The translations under genes and the position numbers were made by a program. Below are positions 5,880-12,394 of a stretch of 13,677 nt of DNA, in pieces. The notes below the pieces were generated by a model. The model searched no databases, was not told where the DNA came from, and worked only from the letters and a program-made list of their open reading frames with translations. Source of the DNA: an uncultured Neomegalonema sp. (lineage in GTDB: Bacteria; Pseudomonadota; Alphaproteobacteria; Rhodobacterales; Rhodobacteraceae); the NCBI GenBank assembly GCA_937958345.1, contig CALGNW010000293.1, forward strand, positions 1-13,677, in the 5' to 3' direction. Every line of letters starts with the position of its first letter. The stretch's first letter is position 1.

Positions 5880-8030
5880 ATGGCGACTAGACACACCCGC
5901 GCAATGCTTATGGCCGGAGCGGCAACTCTTTCACTCAGCGCGGCGGCTTTCGCCAGTGAATTCGGCACGATCTTCGTATTTGGTGATCGCCTCACGGATG
6001 CGGGCCAGTACGTCGATTCGCGCACCGTTTTTTCCGACCAGTCCGCCGATGAGATTGAAACGGACGGGCGGGGCCGGTTTACGAACTTACAGTCCGACGG
6101 CAACACGGGCCACACCTGGTCGACACTGGTTTCGCGCAATTTCGGTCTGGGCGACACCCACCCGAACCAGCCGCAATCCCTGCCGAACTCGCCACCCGTC
6201 GAGACGGGAACGAACTATGCCGCCGGTTTCAACAATGCCGAAGAAGTGCTCGCTTCGATTAATGGTACGCCCCGAATTTCGGGCATTATCTATTCAAACG
6301 GGTCCGAGGAGCGGATCGTCCCGGGCACTGACGGCGTGTCGGTCCTGAAGGATGCGGACCGGCGCGCTTTGCTGGCCGACTCGCTGGTGATGGTGAACGG
6401 CGGCCTGCTGGATGTGCGTCTTCTGGCCAATGTCGAGCGTGATCTGGACGGTTCTATCGATCTTGAACTGTCCGGTTTGGAGCAGGATGTGCGCGAGCAG
6501 CGCGCGGTCGCGCATGATGCAGCCGATGATATCAGCCGCGGTGCAACCCTCTTGTCGGATGCCGGCGCGGGTCTTGTTGTTGTCACGAACCTGATGGATT
6601 CGGGCAAAACGCCCGAGGTTCCCGGCGATTTCAGCATTATCGAAGAGGCGCTGGACGAGGTTGAAGCCGAGATCGAGGAACTGCGATCCGATTTTCCCGG
6701 CGTCGATTTCACAGCACTTGAGGCCGAAATGCGTGCGCCCTTCGAGGCGATGCTGGCAAACCCCGAGATCATCGGAGAAGTGCGCAGCAACGCCACGGAT
6801 CTGTATAACGCGCGTCTCGCGTCAAATCTGGACGGAAAATCGAACATCGTCGTGATCGACCAGAACGCTCTTTATCAGGAGATCTTGGATAACCCGCAGC
6901 GGTTCGGTCTGTCCGCGGACACGAATCCGGGCATCGATTGCTTTACTGATGACGTACTTTACCCGTGTAACGCCACCAACGCGCCGCTTGCGGACCAGTT
7001 GTTCCTGAACGGTCTGGATATTACGACGACGTTCCACGAAATGTACGCCGATCAGATCACGGGCGTCATCAATGCGCCGGTTCAGGTGTCGGGCCTCCCG
7101 TTCACCGCCATCGCTTCGGGCCGCGAGGTTGCCAATGCGGGCCGTTCGCAGGTCACGCCGGAGCGTATTGCCCGCGCCGGTTGGGCGCCCTTCGTCTCTG
7201 CGGGCATCGGATCATCGACATGGAACGAGCTGTCGGGTGAGGGCAAGCACGGTTCGCAGCGTATCTCGGGCGTTGGCGGTGTGACCTACAGCTTCGGCAA
7301 TGGCATCGCCGTTGGCGCGGCGGCAGGGTATCAGAACACCTCGCAGGCCATGAGCGGCACGACAATCGAGATCGAAGGAACCAGCATTTACGGGTCGGTC
7401 TTCGCGGGTGCGGATGTCGGTCATTTCTTCGGAAACGCCTCGGTCACCGTCGGTTCGGTCGACTACGATTCGGTGATGCGTCAAACCAAGATCGGCAATG
7501 CGACCTTTGAAAACACCGGCCAGACAGACGGCAGCGTTTTTGGTGCATCGGTTGAAGTCGGCGCGCGCGCTCTGACCAGCAATATGATTGCGGCGGGTCC
7601 GATTGCGTCGCTGGATCACTGGTCGGCGGATATCGGCGCGTATAACGAGGACGGCTGGGCCGCAACGGGCGTGAACTATGACACCGCGCTGAACGCCAGC
7701 TCGACCCGTGCCAGCATCGGTGTGTTTCTTGAGGGCGGTGATCTGGAATACGAGCCGATGCCCGCTTTGTTCCGCGTAAAGGCGCTTTATACGCGCGAGC
7801 TTAACACCGACACGCTGGACGTGACCGCACGCGCCCAGACGATGCCGAACAACACGTTCACCCGTAAGGGCCGCGGCGCACAGCCTGACAGCCTGAACAT
7901 CGGTGCGCAGTTGTCCTATGACTTCGGACCGGCGATTGCGTCGCTGAATTACGACGTCCGCGTTGGCGAATCCGATGACCACTCGGGCAGCATCGACATC
8001 AGCATCCCGTTGGGCGGCAGCTTCGACTGA
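5880..8030 (+). CDS. autotransporter with a GDSL/SGNH esterase-like passenger lacking catalytic residues
   Basis: A 716-residue outer-membrane autotransporter. Residues 1-26 form a signal peptide (MATRHTRAML..., hydrophobic core, cleavage after AFA). Residues about 28-400 match the GDSL esterase passenger of EstA-like proteins: IFVFGDRLTDAG (31-42), GTNYAAG (110-116), LVMVNGGLLDV (169-179), NIVVIDQNALYQEILDNPQRFGL (322-344), a CxxxxxxxxC pair (C354, C363) and ADQLFLNGLDITTTFHEMYAD (371-391). Residues about 435-716 form the 12-strand beta-barrel translocator. Against the family, the nucleophile Ser is Arg37, the catalytic Asp is Asn377, the catalytic His is Asp380, and the block III Asn is Leu177. 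Ester hydrolysis by the usual mechanism is therefore not expected; adhesion, ligand binding or a structural role is possible. A highly acidic stretch lies at 255-285. The chain ends SFD rather than with the common final aromatic residue. It is a single-gene unit with its own terminator. Confidence 0.9.
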   Translation: MATRHTRAMLMAGAATLSLSAAAFASEFGTIFVFGDRLTDAGQYVDSRTVFSDQSADEIETDGRGRFTNLQSDGNTGHTWSTLVSRNFGLGDTHPNQPQSLPNSPPVETGTNYAAGFNNAEEVLASINGTPRISGIIYSNGSEERIVPGTDGVSVLKDADRRALLADSLVMVNGGLLDVRLLANVERDLDGSIDLELSGLEQDVREQRAVAHDAADDISRGATLLSDAGAGLVVVTNLMDSGKTPEVPGDFSIIEEALDEVEAEIEELRSDFPGVDFTALEAEMRAPFEAMLANPEIIGEVRSNATDLYNARLASNLDGKSNIVVIDQNALYQEILDNPQRFGLSADTNPGIDCFTDDVLYPCNATNAPLADQLFLNGLDITTTFHEMYADQITGVINAPVQVSGLPFTAIASGREVANAGRSQVTPERIARAGWAPFVSAGIGSSTWNELSGEGKHGSQRISGVGGVTYSFGNGIAVGAAAGYQNTSQAMSGTTIEIEGTSIYGSVFAGADVGHFFGNASVTVGSVDYDSVMRQTKIGNATFENTGQTDGSVFGASVEVGARALTSNMIAAGPIASLDHWSADIGAYNEDGWAATGVNYDTALNASSTRASIGVFLEGGDLEYEPMPALFRVKALYTRELNTDTLDVTARAQTMPNNTFTRKGRGAQPDSLNIGAQLSYDFGPAIASLNYDVRVGESDDHSGSIDISIPLGGSFD

Positions 8031-8056
8031 CGGCAGCCGTCACCGGTAACGAGAAT

Positions 8057-8087
8057 GGCCTCCGCAGAGATGCGGGGGCCTTTTTTT
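8057..8087 (+). terminator. intrinsic terminator of the autotransporter gene
   Basis: A 10-bp stem (8057-8066 with 8071-8080, one T-G pair) closed by a GAGA loop is followed directly by seven T residues (8081-8087). It lies 26 bases after the autotransporter stop codon. Confidence 0.93.
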
Positions 8088-8297
8088 ATGCTCGGCGGAA
8101 TATCGCACGGGACAGTGCCGCCCTGTGTGTGCTGGCGCTGCGGACCGGAAGCCCGAAGCGCTGGGCAAGACCCGGGGGCGGGTCTGTTTATGGAGAACGG
8201 CACGATGCCGGAGCCGGGCGCGACGCTGTTGCCGCGTTCCTTTCGCGCCTGTCCGCAGTCGGCGGCGACCTCGCGCGGCGTATCGGGAGATCGGCCA
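8088..8297. other. gap between two facing terminators
   Basis: Together with the flanking terminators this makes a 323-bp gene-free interval between the convergent autotransporter and clpX genes. Several short open frames exist but none has a good Shine-Dalgarno or a recognisable product. The only structure noticed is a 7-bp perfect hairpin AGACCCG/CGGGTCT at 8168-8185 with a GGGG loop and no proper T tract. Confidence 0.6.
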
Positions 8298-8329
8298 AAG
8301 AAAAAGCCCCCGCCTGACGGCGAGGGCTT
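8298..8329 (-). terminator. intrinsic terminator of clpX
   Basis: Read on the minus strand, an 11-bp stem (8329-8319 with 8314-8304, one G-T pair) has a 4-base loop and runs into TTTTTCTT. It lies 25 bases past the clpX stop codon and faces the autotransporter terminator. Confidence 0.92.
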
Positions 8330-8353
8330 CGAAAGTTTCTGTGGTATCAGACC

Positions 8354-9625
8354 TTAGGAGGCGACAGGCGCTTCCTCGGCCTCCGGCTTGCTTTCGCCGT
8401 AGATGAACAGCGGCTGGGCGTTTCCGGCGATCACTTCGCCGTTTACAACAACCTCCTGCACGTTCTTCATCGCTGGCAGGTCGAACATGGCGTTCAGCAG
8501 CGTGTTCTCCAGAATCGAACGCAGGCCGCGCGCACCGGTCTTACGTTCGATGGCTTTCTTGGCGATTGCCGACAAAGCATCGTCCGTAAAGGTGAGCTTG
8601 GCGCTCTCCATCTCGAACAGGCGCTGGTATTGCTTGACCAGTGCGTTCTTCGGCTCGCTCAGGATCTTGACGAGCGCATCCTCGTCCAGATCGGTCAGCG
8701 TCGCGAGAACGGGCAGACGGCCAACGAATTCAGGAATCAGTCCGAATTTCAACAGATCTTCCGGCTCCAGCTCGGCCAGCAATTCACCAACCTTGCGGTC
8801 GTCATCGGCCTTAACATCGGCACCGAAGCCGATGCCCGACCCCTTATCGCGCTGCGCGATGATCTTATCGAGGCCGGCAAATGCACCGCCGCAGATGAAA
8901 AGGATGTTCGTCGTGTCAACCTGCAGGAATTCCTGCTGAGGATGCTTGCGTCCGCCCTGCGGAGGAACCGAAGCAACCGTACCCTCCATGATCTTCAGCA
9001 GCGCCTGCTGAACACCTTCGCCCGACACATCGCGGGTGATCGAAGGATTGTCCGACTTGCGGCTGATCTTGTCGACCTCGTCGATATAAACGATGCCGCG
9101 CTGGGCGCGCTCCACGTTGTAATCGGCGGATTGCAGCAGTTTCAGGATGATGTTCTCGACATCCTCGCCGACATAACCGGCTTCGGTCAGGGTCGTGGCA
9201 TCCGCCATCGTGAACGGCACGTCCAGAATACGCGCGAGCGTCTGGGCTAGCAGCGTCTTGCCGCAACCCGTCGGGCCGAGCAGCATGATGTTCGATTTCG
9301 CCAGCTCGACGTCCTGCGATTTCGTCGCGTGGTTCAGACGTTTGTAGTGGTTGTGAACCGCGACCGACAGGACGCGCTTCGCCGTGCGCTGACCGATGAC
9401 ATAATCATCGAGCACGTCACAAATTTCCTGAGGGGAGGGCACACCGTCGCCGGACTTGACCAGCGAGGATTTGTTTTCCTCGCGGATGATGTCCATACAC
9501 AACTCGACACACTCGTCGCAGATAAAGACGGTTGGTCCCGCAATCAGCTTGCGCACCTCATGCTGGCTCTTTCCGCAGAACGAGCAGTATAGGGTATTTT
9601 TCGAATCGCCGCCTGTTTTGCTCAT
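8354..9625 (-). CDS. clpX: ATP-dependent Clp protease ATPase subunit ClpX
   Basis: A 423-residue AAA+ unfoldase that recognises tagged or damaged proteins, unfolds them with ATP and feeds them to ClpP. The N-terminal zinc-binding domain has Cys14, Cys17, Cys36 and Cys39. Walker A is GPTGCGKT (117-124), pore loop 1 is GYVG (150-153), Walker B is IVYIDE (178-183), the RKH loop is at 226-228, and sensor 2 is GARG (364-367). A GIGFG stretch at 264-268 is typical of the ClpP-contact region. Length matches E. coli ClpX (424 aa). The frame is open to 9706, but ATG 9625 is chosen because related ClpX proteins begin a few residues before the zinc finger; a purine-rich AGAGAG precedes it. It lies 185 bp downstream of clpP and ends at its own terminator. 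No lon gene follows, unlike in E. coli. Confidence 0.98.
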   Translation of the reverse strand: MSKTGGDSKNTLYCSFCGKSQHEVRKLIAGPTVFICDECVELCMDIIREENKSSLVKSGDGVPSPQEICDVLDDYVIGQRTAKRVLSVAVHNHYKRLNHATKSQDVELAKSNIMLLGPTGCGKTLLAQTLARILDVPFTMADATTLTEAGYVGEDVENIILKLLQSADYNVERAQRGIVYIDEVDKISRKSDNPSITRDVSGEGVQQALLKIMEGTVASVPPQGGRKHPQQEFLQVDTTNILFICGGAFAGLDKIIAQRDKGSGIGFGADVKADDDRKVGELLAELEPEDLLKFGLIPEFVGRLPVLATLTDLDEDALVKILSEPKNALVKQYQRLFEMESAKLTFTDDALSAIAKKAIERKTGARGLRSILENTLLNAMFDLPAMKNVQEVVVNGEVIAGNAQPLFIYGESKPEAEEAPVAS

Positions 9626-9738
9626 GCCATCTCTCTCTTGCGTCATCTGGTCCACATTACCCGTTGGGTTGTTACCGAAGCCTTGCGACATCGGGACCAA
9701 ACACATCTACCAAGACCATACTTTTTTAAGTCAATTCA

Positions 9739-9788
9739 TTGGAACATGGTAAACACTATGATTTCAAGTTGTTTGAACCATGCTCCAA
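9739..9788. repeat. 12-bp inverted repeat in the clpP-clpX gap
   Basis: TTGGAACATGGT (9739-9750) and ACCATGCTCCAA (9777-9788) pair at 11 of 12 positions across a 26-base AT-rich centre. An inner AAAC/GTTT can extend the stem past a 2-base bulge. No T tract follows on either strand, so it is not an ordinary terminator. It could be an operator or an mRNA processing or attenuation structure. Confidence 0.7.
9743..9768 (-). promoter_or_regulatory. candidate heat-shock (sigma-32-like) promoter for clpX
   Basis: On the minus strand CTTGAAA (9768-9762) is followed by CCATGTT (9749-9743). This resembles the sigma-32 pattern CTTGAA...CCCCATNT, with a spacer at the short end of the known range. It lies inside the inverted repeat at 9739-9788. 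It would give a leader of roughly 110 bases before clpX. clp genes are common heat-shock targets, but this match is only partial. Confidence 0.33.
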
Positions 9789-9810
9789 TCCGTCAGCGGG
9801 GCAGGAAAGC

Positions 9811-10440
9811 CTAGCTTTCCTCGTCAGGGATCTCGCGCTTGTTCACGATTTCGTCGATCAGGCCCCATTCTTTGGCTTTCTCGGCGGTCATAAACGTATC
9901 GCGCTCCAGTGCGCGCTCTACCTCTTCGAGCTTTTGGCCCGTGTGGCTGACGTAGATCTGGTTAAGACGCTTGCGCAGTTCAAGGATCTCACGCGCCTGA
10001 ATCTCGATATCGGACGCCTGACCCTGAAAACCGCCCGAAGGCTGGTGCACCATGATACGGCTGTTCGGCAGCGAAAAGCGCATATCTTTCGCACCCGCCG
10101 TCAGCAGCAGCGAACCCATCGACGCCGCCTGACCGATGCAGAGTGTCTGCACCTTGGGGCGGATGTACTGCATCGTGTCGTAGATCGACAGACCCGAGGT
10201 CACAACGCCGCCGGGGCTGTTGATATACATCGAGATTTCTTTTTTCGGGTTCTCGGCCTCAAGAAACAGAAGCTGTGCGACCATCAGCGTCGCCATCTGG
10301 TCGTGAACCTGACCGGAGATAAAGACAATGCGCTCTTTCAGCAGGCGCGAATAAATATCGTAAGACCGCTCGCCCCGGCTGGTCTGTTCGACCACCATCG
10401 GAACCAGGGTATTCATATAAGTATCTACAGGATCTCTCAT
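9811..10440 (-). CDS. clpP: ATP-dependent Clp protease proteolytic subunit ClpP
   Basis: A 209-residue serine protease that assembles as a double seven-membered ring and degrades proteins delivered by ClpX (or ClpA). The catalytic triad is visible: Ser107 in GQAASMGS, His132 in MVHQPSGG and Asp181 in ERDTFMTAEKA. INSPGG (73-78) is the conserved substrate-strand and oxyanion region. Length is like E. coli ClpP (207 aa). The frame is open to 10518, but ATG 10440 gives the expected N-terminus MRDPVDTYMNTLVPMVVEQTSRGER and has GGAG seven bases upstream. An in-frame ATG at 10416 (MNTLVPMV) is a less likely alternative. It sits between tig (125 bp upstream) and clpX (185 bp downstream) in the standard tig-clpP-clpX order. 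No processing site was confirmed. Confidence 0.98.
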   Translation of the reverse strand: MRDPVDTYMNTLVPMVVEQTSRGERSYDIYSRLLKERIVFISGQVHDQMATLMVAQLLFLEAENPKKEISMYINSPGGVVTSGLSIYDTMQYIRPKVQTLCIGQAASMGSLLLTAGAKDMRFSLPNSRIMVHQPSGGFQGQASDIEIQAREILELRKRLNQIYVSHTGQKLEEVERALERDTFMTAEKAKEWGLIDEIVNKREIPDEES

Positions 10441-10464
10441 CGCGGTGCTCCAGCGTGGGCGGTC

Positions 10465-10493
10465 TTTATAACGAAGTCGGACGTCCCCGAAGA
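10465..10493 (-). promoter_or_regulatory. possible clpP promoter (-10 element clear, -35 weak)
   Basis: TATAAA (10470-10465, minus strand) is a good -10 hexamer. The -35 position 17 bases upstream reads TCTTCG, which is poor. Transcription would begin near 10458 with a very short leader. It may instead be an activated or alternative-sigma promoter, or no promoter at all. Confidence 0.28.
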
Positions 10494-10543
10494 GACGCCC
10501 GACCGTTTTCGACCGCAAGGTCTTGATAATTCGTAAGCCGCTT

Positions 10544-10561
10544 GCGCCCCCGGAAGGGCGC
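10544..10561 (-). other. small GC-rich hairpin after tig
   Basis: GCGCCC/GGGCGC with a T-G pair and a TCCG loop starts five bases after the tig stop codon on the minus strand. It lacks a T tract, so it may stabilise the tig mRNA 3' end or only slow RNA polymerase; read-through into clpP is likely. Confidence 0.45.
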
Positions 10562-10565
10562 GTTG

Positions 10566-11897
10566 TTAGACGGCGTCGGTTTCCAAAGCTTCAAGCGCGG
10601 CTTCAAGCTCTTCTTTTGTTACTGTTTTTTCAGTCAGCGTCGCCTGATCGAGAATGTGATCGATCACTTTATCTTCAAACAAAGGCGCCTGAATCTCGTT
10701 CATTGCCTGCTGGTTGCTCTGAATCCACTCGAAGAACTGACGTTCCTGACCGGGATACTGACGCGCCTGCTGCATCACAGCGTTGCGCAGTTCGTCCTGA
10801 TCGACCTGAATGTTGTTCTTCGAGCCCAGATCGGCAAGAAGCAGGCCCAGCATAACGCGCCGTTTCGCGATGCGCGTGTGCTCTTCTGTCGGTTCGATCT
10901 CGGGGTGATCGTGGCCCTCGACCTCAGGATTTTCTTCATGCCAGAGCTGATGCGCGACTTGTTTGCCTTCGACATCCAGCATCGTGGGCGGCAGTTCAAA
11001 ATCGACTTTCTCGTCCAGAGCATCCAGCAGTTTACGCTTCAGATGCGCCCGCGACGCCTGATTGTATTCAGCGGCGACACGCTCTTTGATGTTTTCTTTC
11101 AGGCCGTTAAGGTCTTCAGCGCCGAATTTTTTCGCCAGTTCGTCGTCGATCTCGGCAGCCTGAGGTGCTTTGACTTCCTTGATCGAGGTTTCGAAGACAG
11201 CAGGCTTTCCCTTCAGTTCTTCGTTGCCGTAATCGTCCGGGAAGCTGACCTCGACGTCCTTTTTGTCGCCTGCCTTCAGTCCGACAAGCTGTTCTTCAAA
11301 GCCGGGAATAAACTGGCCTGAACCGAGAACAAGCGGGAAGTCGTCCGCCGTGCCGCCGTCGAACGCTTCGCCGTCAATACGGCCAATAAAGTCGATCACG
11401 ACCTGATCTTTGTCCTCTGCCGCGCCGTCGCGCACGTCATAGCTGACGGCATCGCCCGCAAGGCGCTCAAGGCTCTCCTGAACAGCGGCGTCCTCGACGG
11501 CAACAACCATCTTTTCCAGCTTGATCGACGCGAAATCGACCTCCGGCACGTCGGGCAGCAGTTCGTATCCGACCGTGACCGTCAGATCGTCGCCCTCTTT
11601 GAAGTCCTCGTTGACGACCTTGATATCGGGCGTCATCGCGGGGCGATGGTCCTTTTCCGCGATCAGGTCGCGGACGGTTCCGTCGACAATTTCCTGCACG
11701 GTTTCGCCGAGCATCGACTGGCCGAACATCTTGCGCATCAGCGTAAGCGGGGCCTTGCCCTTCCGAAAGCCCTTCATCGCGAAGTCCTTGCGGGCGACCT
11801 CCAGCTTTTCGGTCACTTTGTCGGCGATCCCTGCGGAAGGAACGATGATCTCATAGGCCCGAACAAGGCCCTCTGCGGTTGTTTCGTTTACCTGCAT
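10566..11897 (-). CDS. tig: trigger factor (ribosome-associated chaperone, peptidyl-prolyl isomerase)
   Basis: A 443-residue three-domain chaperone that binds the ribosome exit tunnel and holds nascent chains. The N-terminal domain carries the ribosome-docking signature GFRKGKAP (43-50). The FKBP-like isomerase domain spans about 150-245 (DQVVIDFIGRIDGEAFDGG, LGSGQFIPGFEEQLVGLKAGD, FPDDYGNEELKGK). The helical C-terminal substrate-cradle domain covers the rest, ending in ALEALETDAV. Length fits the family. The frame is open to 11969, but ATG 11897 begins the expected MQVNETTAEGLVRAYEI; its Shine-Dalgarno is weak (GGAAAAG). It lies 85 bp downstream of tRNA-Leu on the same strand, with no strong terminator between, so read-through from the tRNA promoter is possible. 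A GGGG/CCCC hairpin with a TCAAAA loop (11962-11975) lies in that gap. Confidence 0.98.
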   Translation of the reverse strand: MQVNETTAEGLVRAYEIIVPSAGIADKVTEKLEVARKDFAMKGFRKGKAPLTLMRKMFGQSMLGETVQEIVDGTVRDLIAEKDHRPAMTPDIKVVNEDFKEGDDLTVTVGYELLPDVPEVDFASIKLEKMVVAVEDAAVQESLERLAGDAVSYDVRDGAAEDKDQVVIDFIGRIDGEAFDGGTADDFPLVLGSGQFIPGFEEQLVGLKAGDKKDVEVSFPDDYGNEELKGKPAVFETSIKEVKAPQAAEIDDELAKKFGAEDLNGLKENIKERVAAEYNQASRAHLKRKLLDALDEKVDFELPPTMLDVEGKQVAHQLWHEENPEVEGHDHPEIEPTEEHTRIAKRRVMLGLLLADLGSKNNIQVDQDELRNAVMQQARQYPGQERQFFEWIQSNQQAMNEIQAPLFEDKVIDHILDQATLTEKTVTKEELEAALEALETDAV

Positions 11898-11982
11898 TGC
11901 GTACTTTTCCGACTTCTTACTGGCTGCCGCGCTGATAGTGCGCTCCGAATATCTCTGGTGCGGGGTCAAAACCCCCAGTCGA

Positions 11983-12067
<85 letters not shown>

Positions 12068-12085
12068 ATATCGTGCTGAAGGCGC

Positions 12086-12113
12086 TCTATAGCATAGCGA
12101 ATACACGGCGCAA
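12086..12113 (-). promoter_or_regulatory. candidate promoter of tRNA-Leu
   Basis: On the minus strand TTGCGC (12113-12108) is followed after 16 bases by TATAGA (12091-12086), 18 bases before the first tRNA base. The -35 falls in the loop end of the hairpin formed by the first repeat copy. The -10 is reasonable and the -35 only matches at TTG. Confidence 0.42.
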
Positions 12114-12126
12114 GCCGTGTATTCGC
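12097..12126. repeat. perfect 13-bp palindromic hairpin with GCAA loop
   Basis: GCGAATACACGGC (12097-12109) and GCCGTGTATTCGC (12114-12126) are exact reverse complements around the tetranucleotide GCAA, a GNRA-type loop if transcribed on the plus strand. It is the best-preserved hairpin of the repeat cluster. The other two core copies lack a fully matching left arm. Confidence 0.9.
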
Positions 12127-12378
12127 GTCGAATAATCACACAGGAGAAAACCGCACAGCGGCAGATGGTCGGCGAAGCCGAGCATCGGGAGCCTGTACCA
12201 GTGTGAATACAGGCAAGGCGCAAGCCGTGTATTCGCGTCCCGCCCAGACACTTGAGTTAACGGTGCAGCGGCAATTGGTCTCGCGCCCCCCCATCGCTGC
12301 AAGCGATGACGGGGTAAGCGAGCCACTGAGAGCCTGCGCAGGCGTTCACAAAGGCGGCGCAAGCCGTGTATTCCTGTC
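12097..12378. repeat. cluster of degenerate structured repeats beside tRNA-Leu
   Basis: This fills most of the 327-bp gene-free stretch between tRNA-Leu and the DUF1194 gene. The 18-nt core GGCGCAAGCCGTGTATTC occurs three times in the same direction: 12107-12124, 12217-12234 and 12356-12373. After copies 1 and 2 it continues GCGTC; after copy 3, CTGTC. Between cores, the spacers of 92 and 121 bases are themselves related: 12148-12170 resembles 12258-12280 (shared CAGCGGCA..TGGTC), and both continue with GAGC...GAGCCTG. Hairpins also occur at 12164-12186 (9 of 10 pairs, GAA loop) and 12292-12308 (CATCGC/GCGATG), and GCCTGCGCAGGC at 12332-12343 is a perfect palindrome. No coding sequence is evident. 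Confidence 0.8.
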
Positions 12379-12394
12379 CGACCGTTGGATACGG

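Noticed and set aside
7212..7982. Minus-strand open frame (256 codons) inside the autotransporter barrel
   Set aside because: It is antisense to conserved barrel coding sequence and has no recognisable domain.
8087..8317. Open plus-strand frame between the two facing terminators, possible remnant or small protein
   Set aside because: It only starts from weak GTG codons without a Shine-Dalgarno, ends inside the loop of the clpX terminator, and resembles no family I know.
9739..10536. Plus-strand open frame (265 codons) opposite clpP
   Set aside because: It is antisense to clpP, its start lies in the inverted repeat of the clpP-clpX gap, and the translation has the His/Arg/Asp-rich look of a shadow frame.
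12097..12378. The three repeat cores as a CRISPR array
   Set aside because: Spacers are unequal (92 and 121 bases), related to each other rather than unique, and no cas gene is near.
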